Below are positions 1 through 5,757 of a DNA stretch of 6,585 nt, piece by piece. This stretch comes from Chloroflexota bacterium. GTDB lineage: Bacteria > Chloroflexota > Limnocylindria > Limnocylindrales > CSP1-4. The notes beneath the pieces were generated by a model. The model made no database searches. It saw nothing but the letters and a program-made list of their open reading frames with translations, and was not told the DNA's origin. The position numbers and the translations under genes were made by a program. The stretch lies in NCBI GenBank assembly GCA_005880805.1, contig VBFZ01000214.1, forward strand, positions 515-7,099, written 5' to 3'. Positions within the stretch are counted from its first letter, which is position 1. Every line of letters starts with the position of its first letter.

Positions 1-470
1 ACCGCCTCCACGCGACCGCGACCCTGATCCTGCGCGACATGCACCTAGCACAGGACGCCGTGCAGGAGACCCTGATCCGCTGTTGGCGGCAGCTCCCGAA
101 CCTGCGTGACGTGGCTACCTTCGATGGCTGGCTGTATCGCATCCTCGTCCGCACCGCTGCCGACGAAGCGTCGAAACGCCGCCGGTTCCGGGCCAACGTT
201 AAGACGCTGTTCGTCGAGCCGAGTCACAACGGCGCCAACGACCTGGCCGACCGGGAGCTCCTGGAGCGCGCCTTCGCGCGACTCAGCCTCGAGCACCGGG
301 CCGTCGTCGTGCTGCGCCACTACGCCGACCTGCCATTAGCGGACGTGGCGCTCGCGCTGGGGGTCCCGCTGGGCACCGCCAAGTCGCGCTACCACTACGC
401 ACTGGCCGAGCTGCGGACCGCCATCGAGGCCGATGGCCGACCGGTGACGGCGGCGGAGGGTCGAGCATGA
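1..470 (+). CDS. ECF-type RNA polymerase sigma factor, 5' end outside window
   Basis: This encodes the C-terminal part of an extracytoplasmic-function sigma factor, which would direct RNA polymerase to a small set of stress or envelope promoters. The frame is open from the left edge (first whole codon at base 3), so the ATG at 39 is internal: the residues before it (LHATATLILRD) continue sigma region 2 naturally. Counting from that ATG, region 2 covers about residues 1-48, with the usual acidic/aromatic stretch (QDAVQETLIRCWR) and FDGWLYRI. Region 4 covers about 74-130, with a helix-turn-helix around LADVALALGVPLGTAKSR. The stop overlaps the next ATG (ATGA, 467-470), so the two genes are probably translationally coupled, as is usual for an ECF factor and its membrane partner. 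The regulon cannot be read from this window. Confidence 0.93.
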   Translation, partial: RLHATATLILRDMHLAQDAVQETLIRCWRQLPNLRDVATFDGWLYRILVRTAADEASKRRRFRANVKTLFVEPSHNGANDLADRELLERAFARLSLEHRAVVVLRHYADLPLADVALALGVPLGTAKSRYHYALAELRTAIEADGRPVTAAEGRA

Positions 471-590
471 ACACCGATCGCGTCATCAGCGACTGGCTGC
501 GGAGCGCCGCGCCCCCGCGCGCACCGAAGACGCTCCTCGACGCGACCCTCGAGCAGGTCGCCGCCCTCCCGGGCGGCAGGGGTTCGGATC
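467..590 (+). pseudogene. N-terminal part of the sigma-factor partner protein, out of frame with its remainder
   Basis: The ATG at 467 overlaps the sigma factor stop and opens a frame whose first 38 codons look real: it begins MNTDRVISDWLRS and runs on to APPRAPKTLLDATLEQVAAL. Short helical N-termini of this kind precede the membrane helix in the beta-propeller proteins that follow ECF sigma genes in Chloroflexota-like genomes (from memory of the family). After about base 580 the frame becomes Arg-rich and loses coding character, ending at 778, while the membrane helix and propeller continue in another frame. Removing one G from the GGGG run at 579-582 would join them into a single protein of about 403 residues. 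I read this as the 5' piece of one frameshifted gene. The alternative is a short independent overlapping gene, with translation restarting at 591. Confidence 0.6.
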
Positions 591-1679
591 GTGAGCGGAC
601 GTCGGGCGGGCCCACGCCTGTTGCTCGTAGCCGCCGTCGTCGGCGGGACCGCCATCCTAGGGTCGCTGTTCGTAGGCGGTGGAGGCCCCCAGCGAGGTCT
701 ATCGAGCTCCGTGCCCTCAGTGGGGCTTGGCGCCCTGGCGTACGCGACGAACGGGAGCATCTTCCTCGTGGGGACTGAGCGAGAACACCCAGACGCGGTC
801 GAGATCGCGGCGAACGGGACCGGCGGCCTCAGCTACTGGGCACCGGCGTGGTCGCGGGACGGGCGATACCTCATGTTCGCGGGGGCACCGCAGGGTGATG
901 GGGCAAGCCGGATCTTCGTCGTCGACCCGCAAGGGCGACAGGTCAGCTCATTCGCCGGGTGGCTGCCTAGCTGGTCGCCTGACTCGAGCAAGGTTGCCGC
1001 CTGGGACGACCCCTTCAAAACCGTCGGGATCTGGTCGGTCGACGGCCGCCGAGTCTCGACCGTGCCCTTCCCGACGGGCGTGACCCTGCCCGGCGACTCG
1101 ACGCCGACCTTCACCGGCGACGGGCAGGCCCTGTACTTCGTCCTGAGCCGCGTGAGTTCCGAGCCGGAAGCAGTCCCGATCGACGGATCGGCGCCCCATG
1201 AGTTGAGCCCGATCACGACCGCGGGAAACCCGGTCTTCTCGAACGACGGCAGCCAGGTCGCACTTCCTGCGGCGGACGGACTCTATTTGGCTCGAGGAGA
1301 CGGCTTCGCCCCACGCCTCATCGCGCATCTGGCGACCGGCCGCTTCTACGACGCCGTTTGGTCGAAACTCGACGACCGAATCGCCGTCGCATGGACGGGT
1401 GCTGGTCAATACGAATCGCTGGCGGTGATCGACGTTGCGTCCGGTCGAACGGTGATCGTCTGGGAGTCGGCGCCGGGTGATCGCATTCATCCCATCCGGT
1501 GGGCGCCTGACGGCCGGTCGATCCTCATGAGTTCGGGCTCGCGCCTGTATCGCGTGGTCGTAAGCGATCAGGCGACGACGAACCCAACTTTCGCGGCGGA
1601 GGTCCTGTTCGAGGATCCCTCCCACGATGCCTTCACCGATCTGGCCGCCGACTGGCAATGGATCGCCGGCGGGGGTTGA
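591..1679 (+). CDS. Membrane-anchored PD40/TolB-like beta-propeller protein, probable sigma-factor partner
   Basis: From the GTG at 591 this reads 362 residues. Residues 9-28 form one hydrophobic helix (LLLVAAVVGGTAILGSLFVG), followed by a long domain of WD40-like PD40 blades. Blade signatures appear at about 85-96 (PAWSRDGRYLMF), 126-136 (PSWSPDSSKVA), 172-183 (PTFTGDGQALYF), 214-224 (PVFSNDGSQVA), 255-266 and 302-313 (IRWAPDGRSILM), consistent with a six-bladed propeller. With Arg residues before the helix, the propeller should lie outside the membrane and the short N-terminus inside. Such proteins follow ECF sigma genes and may act in anti-sigma or sensing roles, but I see no classical zinc-binding anti-sigma motif. 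AGGGG at 578-582 could serve as a ribosome site for the GTG, so an independent start is possible. I think it more likely that the true start is 467 and the gene is frameshifted. Confidence 0.85.
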   Translation: MSGRRAGPRLLLVAAVVGGTAILGSLFVGGGGPQRGLSSSVPSVGLGALAYATNGSIFLVGTEREHPDAVEIAANGTGGLSYWAPAWSRDGRYLMFAGAPQGDGASRIFVVDPQGRQVSSFAGWLPSWSPDSSKVAAWDDPFKTVGIWSVDGRRVSTVPFPTGVTLPGDSTPTFTGDGQALYFVLSRVSSEPEAVPIDGSAPHELSPITTAGNPVFSNDGSQVALPAADGLYLARGDGFAPRLIAHLATGRFYDAVWSKLDDRIAVAWTGAGQYESLAVIDVASGRTVIVWESAPGDRIHPIRWAPDGRSILMSSGSRLYRVVVSDQATTNPTFAAEVLFEDPSHDAFTDLAADWQWIAGGG

Positions 1680-1728
1680 TGGTGCCGTCGGGACAACTGG
1701 CGCCCAACCCGCCGCGCCGTCGCCTCGG

Positions 1729-1911
1729 TTGTCTCGAGTCCCTCCTGTCAGACCACAACCGCCCGACGGCGAGAAACGCCGCCACGAACTCGAGGCGCTC
1801 GAGCCGGGCGAGCTCGCGCGGGCGGCCGCCGGGACCCTGACTCTCCTCAAGGAGAGGGTCGTGACGCGCGGTAGCAGTCAGGCGACAGGCATGGCCCAAA
1901 CGACCGAATAG
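1729..1911 (+). CDS. Possible small or remnant gene of unknown function
   Basis: A forward frame ending in TAG at 1911 has strong G/C preference at third positions from about 1768 (roughly 39 of the last 46 codons by eye), which suggests it is or was coding. The C-terminal half is charged and helical (DGEKRRHELEALEPGELA followed by TLTLLKERVV). A TTG at 1729 is the nearest in-frame start and has no clear ribosome site. The frame is open further upstream, into the end of the propeller gene, so the start is uncertain. I do not recognise the protein. It could be the surviving C-terminus of a larger island gene. Confidence 0.25.
   Translation: MSRVPPVRPQPPDGEKRRHELEALEPGELARAAAGTLTLLKERVVTRGSSQATGMAQTTE
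1833..1860 (+). terminator. Hairpin, possible weak terminator
   Basis: GACCCT (1833-1838) can pair with AGGGTC (1855-1860), with CTCC/GGAG (1843-1846 with 1851-1854) pairing inside around a TCAA loop. An alternative is a simpler 6-bp stem CTCTCC/GGAGAG (1841-1846 with 1851-1856) with the same loop. No T-run follows, so it is not a classical intrinsic terminator. It lies inside the possible small frame at 1729-1911, which weakens a terminator reading. Confidence 0.25.
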
Positions 1912-2032
1912 GAATCCGCTCGCCGCGGCTCGACGCTACAGGGCATGACGGCGCGCTGGTCCGATCCACACCGGTTCCCGAGCCCCACCGCCTGTTGCGA
2001 CCCCGGGTACGCCCGCGCCGTCACCGAGCCCG

Positions 2033-2377
2033 ATGGGCGGTGATGTCTCTGGTGTGATCGGGATCACGCTGCGCGAACTCTTGATGGAGATGCGCGACGA
2101 GATCCGCGCGCTGCGTTCGGCCGTCGACTCGGTGGCCCGTGACCAGGCGCTCTCGGTCGAACGCCGTTCCGCCGTGCAGCGGGTCGCCGACACGATCATC
2201 GCGCGCCTGGACTCGCACGAGAAGGCGATCCTCGATCTCCAGCGGTGGCGCGACGAGGCAGCCGGGGCAATCCGGCTGGCCCGCTGGGCGCTCGGGGCGA
2301 GCCTCGTGGCGTCGGTCCTGATCGTGCTCCAGATCGCCGCCCTCATCTCCCACGCCGTCAATCCAGCTGTCCCGTGA
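2033..2377 (+). CDS. Small coiled-coil protein with C-terminal membrane helix (XhlA-like layout)
   Basis: From the ATG at 2033 this encodes 114 residues. Residues 14-75 are charged and strongly helical, with heptad-like spacing (LRELLMEMRDEIRALRSAV, then AVQRVADTIIARLDSHEKAI). Residues about 85-107 form one hydrophobic helix (ALGASLVASVLIVLQIAAL), followed by a short tail. A soluble coiled coil ahead of a single C-terminal membrane helix is the layout of XhlA-type phage proteins, which work beside holins and lytic enzymes; the match here is by architecture only. The stop overlaps the ribosome site of the peptidase gene (11 bases to its ATG), so the two are probably co-translated. The start is uncertain: no good ribosome site precedes 2033, and in-frame alternatives are GTG 2054 and ATG 2081. 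The frame is also open upstream to 1949 with a Pro-rich segment. Confidence 0.7.
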   Translation: MGGDVSGVIGITLRELLMEMRDEIRALRSAVDSVARDQALSVERRSAVQRVADTIIARLDSHEKAILDLQRWRDEAAGAIRLARWALGASLVASVLIVLQIAALISHAVNPAVP

Positions 2378-2381
2378 GGAG
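2376..2381 (+). promoter_or_regulatory. Ribosome binding site of the peptidase gene
   Basis: GAGGAG lies six bases before the ATG at 2388 and fixes that start. It overlaps the TGA of the preceding gene, which favours translational coupling of the two. Confidence 0.8.
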
Positions 2382-2387
2382 CTAGTC

Positions 2388-3056
2388 ATGGCCGAGCGCA
2401 AGTCCACATACCACGGCCTGACGACGGACGACCACGGCCCCGATGAGCGCGGCCTCGGCGCGCTGGCGTCCCCCGAGGATCCGCGCGACTTTCCGCTGGC
2501 CCAGCTGCTCGCCACCACCGGACCCGTTGCCGCCTACCCCACCAGCTGGGTCGAGCCCAACACGCCGCCGGTCACGAACCAGGGGACCACGCCCCAGTGC
2601 GTCGCCTATTCGTCGGGGTACGACCAGAACCACATGGACCGCGTCGAGGACGGCAAGTTCGTTGACTTCAACGAACCGCGGTTCTTCACGCTCATCGGCG
2701 GCTCGTCGGCCGGCGCGTACATGCGGTCGGCGCTCGACCGGCGCCTGCACTACGGCTACCCGGTGACCGGGCTCGGCGATGCCAGCCAGACCGCCCACAA
2801 GATCAAGGCCTACTACCGGGTGCCCCTCGACGCGACCAGCATCAAGGCCGCGCTGCTCCAGCACCTCGAGACCGCCCGAGTCGCGCGCCGAGAGCGTCGC
2901 ATTCCTCGGTCGTCGGCGCAGTTGGCTGCGTCGGCGGTCGGTCGCGAAACAAGAGTTCGTACTCCCGGATCTCCCAGCTTCGCATCGCCCTTCCTCCTCG
3001 CGCTGTGTCCATCCTCCGAGACTAGGGTCCCCTTCAAGGCGGCGGGTCCCCGATGA
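2388..3056 (+). CDS. Papain-family (C1) cysteine peptidase, C-terminal half lost
   Basis: The frame reads 222 residues, but only about 1-157 look authentic. PVTNQGTTPQCVAYSSG (61-77) matches the papain active-site stretch: Q65 fits the oxyanion-hole Gln and C71 the nucleophile six residues on, with T68 where papain has a structural Cys. FVDFNEPRFF (91-100) and AYMRSALDRRLHYGYPVTG (110-128) continue the fold. The catalytic His and Asn should follow IKAALLQ (152-158), but the sequence there turns into Arg/Ser-rich residues that are the antisense of a minus-strand gene fragment (2842-2985). The enzyme therefore lacks two of its three catalytic residues and should be inactive. There is no signal peptide; the N-terminus is hydrophilic. 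C1 peptidases of this style occur in phages and genomic islands, possibly acting on host surface or regulatory proteins (inference). The TGA overlaps the methyltransferase ATG at 3053, probably by chance. Confidence 0.8.
   Translation: MAERKSTYHGLTTDDHGPDERGLGALASPEDPRDFPLAQLLATTGPVAAYPTSWVEPNTPPVTNQGTTPQCVAYSSGYDQNHMDRVEDGKFVDFNEPRFFTLIGGSSAGAYMRSALDRRLHYGYPVTGLGDASQTAHKIKAYYRVPLDATSIKAALLQHLETARVARRERRIPRSSAQLAASAVGRETRVRTPGSPSFASPFLLALCPSSETRVPFKAAGPR
2842..2985 (-). pseudogene. N-terminal fragment of an unknown small gene, truncated at a junction
   Basis: Reading the minus strand from the ATG at 2985 gives 47 residues. The first 39 look authentic (MRSWEIREYELLFRDRPP and, further on, TTEECDALGARLGRS), with good third-position G/C bias and an excellent ribosome site. 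After GRS, at about base 2868, the frame enters the antisense of the peptidase gene and stops at 2842. I take the gene to be the first part of a small, presumably DNA- or phage-associated helical protein whose 3' end was lost when it was joined to the peptidase gene. The family is not recognised with certainty. An in-frame ATG at 3012 is also available, but its GGAGG would lie directly against the start codon, so 2985 is preferred. Confidence 0.5.
2992..2997 (-). promoter_or_regulatory. Strong ribosome binding site for the minus-strand fragment
   Basis: On the minus strand GGAGGA sits six bases before the ATG at 2985, within AGGAGGAAGGGCGATG. It is one of the best ribosome sites in the window and the main reason to treat the short minus-strand frame as a real gene start. 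Confidence 0.6.
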
Positions 3057-4352
3057 CAGCTGGGTTGCCCTCGACGGGGTGGCGCAACCGCATCGTCGGC
3101 CATGCGGATATCCCACCCGCCGCCTTGGTGCCCAACCCTCGCAACTGGCGCACGCATCCGGCCGAGCAGCAACGGGCACTGGGCGGCGCTCTTGCGGAGG
3201 TGGGCTGGGTCGCAGAGGTTCTGGTGAACCGGACGACCGGCCACGTAGTCGATGGCCATCTGAGGGTCGAGCTCGCCCTCGCGCGAAAGGAGCCCGCTGT
3301 CCCGGTGACCTACGTCGAGCTGTCCGAAGACGAGGAGCGAATGGTCCTGGCGACGCTCGATCCGCTGGCTGCGATGGCCGACGCCGAGACGAAGGCGCTC
3401 GCCGAGCTCCTCTCAGGCCTCGAACCGGCCGATGAAGGACTTAGAGAGCTACGCGGTGACCTCACCCGTCAGTACGGCCTCGACGGATCCCACGCCGGTC
3501 TTGCCGACCCCGATGACGTGCCCGAACTCCCCGACGAGCCCTACGTCAAGGCCGGCGAGCTCTATGCCCTCGGTGACCATCGCCTTCTGTGCGGGGACGC
3601 GACGAACCAGGATGACGTCGCCCGGCTCCTCGATGGGGCGAAGCCGACGCTCCTGGCCACGGATCCGCCCTACGGCGTCGCGCTCGATCCAACTTGGCGC
3701 GATGGCGTGTACAACGGCCTCGGTCCCGCCGAGCAGCCCTACATGCGCATCGATGCCCAAACCGAGGAGACGAGGCCAACGCAGGCCGACGTGGCGCGAC
3801 ACGGGCGAACGAAGGGCCATCGCAACACCACCGTTTCCGGCGATACGAGAGTCGACTGGTCGGAGGCGTTCGCGCTCGTCCCGAGCCTTGCGGTGGGCTA
3901 CGTCTGGCACGCCGATCGCCACGCGGTCGAGGTCGCGCAAAGCCTGATCCGGATCGGCTTCGAGATCGTGCAGCAGGTCATCTGGGTTGGGGCACGAACC
4001 TTGCTGGGTCGTTCGCAAGCTGGGTGGGAAGGCACCGTTCCTCGGGGATCGGGACCAGTCGACCGTGTGGCGAGCGCCTTCGCCGAAGATGATCATGGGC
4101 GGCTCAGAAGAGGAGAAGCTCGATCACCCCACCCAGAAGCCGGTCCTGCTCTTCGAGACGCCGGTCCGCAACCACCTGCGACCTGGCGGCCTCGTCTACG
4201 ACCCCTTCAGCGGTTCAGGGACGGCCATCATCGCTGCAGAGAGCCTGGGCAGGCGAGCGCTAGCGATGGAGATCGATCCGCGCTACCTCCAGGTGTCGAT
4301 CGAGCGCTGGGGGCGGTTCACGGGCCGGACGGCGGAGCGGCTGGATGGCTAG
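3053..4352 (+). pseudogene. ParB-like domain fused to a DNA (adenine/cytosine-N4) methyltransferase, broken by a frame change
   Basis: Residues about 15-100 form a ParB/sulfiredoxin-type N-terminal domain (LVPNPRNWRTHP, then TGHVVDGHLRVELAL, with the GH-R motif). The methylase domain starts at GDHRLLCGDAT (174-183), followed by DPPYG (204-208), the catalytic motif IV. After FEIVQQVIW (base 3985) the reading changes frame. The continuation, from about 3987 to the TAG at 4352, holds GHEPCWVVRK, HPTQKP, DPFSGSGT (the SAM-binding motif I) and MEIDPRY. Motif IV before motif I gives the beta-class order of amino-methyltransferases. Deleting one G from GGGG at 3989-3992 restores a 432-residue protein. 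Even then, the segment I expect between QVIW and GHEPCW (roughly a dozen residues, from memory of relatives) seems missing, so a small deletion is also possible. Unrepaired, the first frame runs to 4387 without SAM-binding motif I and should be inactive. Phage or island methylases of this kind modify DNA at specific sites, often without a partner nuclease; none is visible here. Confidence 0.85.
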
Positions 4353-4356
4353 GCCG

Positions 4357-4452
4357 TCACCGGGAGCTCCGGCGCCAGAGGACGTAGACCACCGCAATGA
4401 CGAGGGCCACCTCGACTGCCCAGATCAAATACGTGCCGGGCCAGACATCCAC
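4357..4452 (-). CDS. Possible 31-residue single-pass membrane protein
   Basis: From a GTG at 4452 the minus strand encodes a short acidic/aromatic start (VDVWPGTY), one membrane helix (LIWAVEVALVIAVVYVLW) and a basic tail (RRSSR), ending at TGA 4357-4359. The helix is flanked by Trp and Tyr and followed by arginines, as in genuine small membrane proteins. About 27 of 31 codons end in G or C. Against it, no ribosome site precedes the GTG, the frame is open upstream without a better start, and it is a lone minus-strand gene between forward genes. The function is unknown; small membrane proteins are common in phage-derived islands. Confidence 0.35.
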   Translation of the reverse strand: MDVWPGTYLIWAVEVALVIAVVYVLWRRSSR

Positions 4453-4541
4453 GGCCCAGATGGTAGGCGGACCGCACGCGCGGCCGATACAGAGGCGAGG
4501 CCGACTATCGACACGAACGCGTCATCGTGTCGCGCATACCT

Positions 4542-4546
4542 GAGGT
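4542..4546 (+). promoter_or_regulatory. Ribosome binding site supporting a TTG start
   Basis: GAGGT at 4542-4546, followed by AAGG, lies six bases before the TTG at 4553. It is the reason for choosing that TTG as the start of the Cys/His protein, since no ATG or GTG precedes the first conserved cysteine. Confidence 0.65.
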
Positions 4547-4552
4547 AAGGGT

Positions 4553-4954
4553 TTGGTAACGCGGCGCTGCGCTTTCGAGATGCCCGACGGCCGATCCTGC
4601 GGGGCACCGCCCGGCCGCCGCTCGACGTTCTGCTTCTGGCATGACCCGGAACGTGCGCAGGACCTCTCGGAGGCTCAGCGCCTCGGCGGCGTCCGGCGTC
4701 GACGGGAGCGGTCTCTCGCCGTGGCGTTCGACTTCAGCGGCCTCGAGACCGTGCCGGCGATCCGCCGCCTGCTCGAGATCGCCGCCACCGACGCACTGGG
4801 GTTGGAGACTTCCGTTGCCAAGGTCCGCCTCCTCATCTCACTGGCGATCGCCGCCGGGAAGCTCCTGGAGACCGGAGAGCTCGCCGAGCGCATTGAGACA
4901 CTCGAAGGGCTCGTGCGCGAGCATCAGGATCCTCAGGCGCTCGAAGCGGCGTGA
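4553..4954 (+). CDS. Small Cys/His (zinc-ribbon-like) protein of unknown function
   Basis: This encodes 133 residues from a TTG start with a good ribosome site. The N-terminus carries C6, C16, C27 and H30 (RRCAFEMPDGRSCG, then STFCFWHDPERA), spaced C-x9-C-x10-C-x2-H, a likely zinc-binding site. It is followed by a basic helix (RLGGVRRRRERS, about 43-54) that could contact nucleic acid. The C-terminal part (about 83-125) is helical, including LISLAIAAGKLLETGELAERIETLEGLV, which could be a dimerising coiled coil. Proteins with this short FCxWHDP signature occur widely in actinobacterial and Chloroflexota-like genomes, often near phage genes, with no assigned role as far as I know. The next gene starts at GTG 4951 inside this stop (GTGA), indicating coupled translation and a shared task. 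Confidence 0.8.
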   Translation: MVTRRCAFEMPDGRSCGAPPGRRSTFCFWHDPERAQDLSEAQRLGGVRRRRERSLAVAFDFSGLETVPAIRRLLEIAATDALGLETSVAKVRLLISLAIAAGKLLETGELAERIETLEGLVREHQDPQALEAA

Positions 4955-5757
4955 CGCTGTCGAGGCGCACCGGAAAGATCGAATCGCGACTGAGCCCGAC
5001 CCAGCTGGTGCTGCGCTGGCTGGACGAGGCCCATGCCTTCGGCTCGCTCGAGGCTTACACCAGTCACCTCCTGGAGACCGACCCCACCGAGGGGCCTCTT
5101 GATCGCCTGTGCCGCGAGACCGAAGCCAACACGAGACAGAGCGGCCGCGGTCGCCCGCGCCAGGATGTCGAGGCCCCGATAACGGGCGCCCTCGAAGAGA
5201 CCATCTTCCGCTTCCAGCTCGTGATGCGCATCAACGTCGACGCCCACGAGATCCTGGATCGCCAGGTAATCCTTGATGTGGCGCTGTCGGCGCATATCGC
5301 GCTCCTGACCACTCCCGACGCAAAGGCGCGTGATGACCTCCCGCGACACTTCGGCAACGTGCTGAACGCGATGGACGGTCGAGTGAAGCTGCTTCGCGCG
5401 GCGGAGGCGGCTCGCGTCGCGGCCGAGTACCGCTACCTCAACGGGCGCGCCGCGCTGTTTCCCAACGCCCTCGAGGCGTGGGACCTGCAGGTCAAGTCAT
5501 CCGTTGGGCAGACGGCGATGGCGTTCCGACTGGCCACGCTGGAGGGGGTGCTACCGGACATGGAGGCTGACGCGAGTCCTGACGAGCCGGCCGAGCTAGC
5601 CCCCGACCCGGATGATGTCGCTGCGGTGCTCGCGGATCTGGTCGAACCGTCGAAGGCCGAGGCCCTTGAGAAGCTAGACGAAGGGCGCCGCGCACACGCC
5701 ATCGCGACCAGGTGGTTGCGCTCGAAACAGGCGCGAACTCAGCCAAAAGTCGCGTGA
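4951..5757 (+). CDS. Unrecognised 268-residue helical protein, coupled to its neighbours
   Basis: The GTG at 4951 overlaps the previous stop in GTGA and gives a continuous, well-biased frame. I do not recognise the family. The protein is mostly alpha-helical and soluble, with no signal peptide and no clear membrane helix. Residues 15-60 carry LSPTQLVLRWLDEAHAFGS and an acidic/charged stretch. Residues 62-73 form a basic loop (RQSGRGRPRQDV). Residues 80-125 hold aliphatic helices (EETIFRFQLVMRINVDAHEI). Residues 145-205 continue with AAEAARVAAEYRYLNGRAAL. Residues 203-222 form an acidic, Pro-rich linker (DMEADASPDEPAELAPDPDD) ahead of a charged C-terminal helix. Its tight coupling to a zinc-ribbon-like gene upstream and a small gene downstream suggests a complex or a common DNA-related process, but nothing catalytic is visible. 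Confidence 0.8.
   Translation: MTLSRRTGKIESRLSPTQLVLRWLDEAHAFGSLEAYTSHLLETDPTEGPLDRLCRETEANTRQSGRGRPRQDVEAPITGALEETIFRFQLVMRINVDAHEILDRQVILDVALSAHIALLTTPDAKARDDLPRHFGNVLNAMDGRVKLLRAAEAARVAAEYRYLNGRAALFPNALEAWDLQVKSSVGQTAMAFRLATLEGVLPDMEADASPDEPAELAPDPDDVAAVLADLVEPSKAEALEKLDEGRRAHAIATRWLRSKQARTQPKVA

Larger units (their letters stand above)
1680..2032 (+). other. Stretch without a convincing gene, possible remnant DNA
   Basis: No recognisable gene fills this gap. Two pieces look coding-like. One is 1729-1911 (listed separately). The other is the stretch from 1949 to 2032, which is open in the same frame as the gene at 2033 and reads as a Pro/Ala/Thr/Ser-rich segment (PPPVATPGTPAPSPSP). That stretch has no ATG, GTG or TTG of its own, so it looks like the interior of a protein whose beginning has been lost. 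The left part, 1680-1728, shows nothing beyond GC-rich sequence following the propeller gene stop. Confidence 0.5.

Noticed and set aside
948..1850. Long open frame on the minus strand (300 codons) under the propeller gene
   Set aside because: Arg-rich, low-complexity translation with no motifs. It is antisense to a well-supported propeller gene, as expected in GC-rich DNA.
2382..3179. Minus-strand open frame of 265 codons across the peptidase region
   Set aside because: Its translation lacks domain features and lies antisense to the peptidase. The minus-strand fragment that does look real (starting at 2985) is in another frame.
3449..4096. Minus-strand open frame of 215 codons under the methyltransferase
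   Set aside because: It is antisense to the clearly recognisable ParB/methyltransferase motifs, and no ribosome site or family features are visible.
4345..4548. Forward open frame after the methyltransferase
   Set aside because: It overlaps the end of the methyltransferase, has no ribosome site and poor codon bias. The minus-strand membrane frame explains part of the region better.
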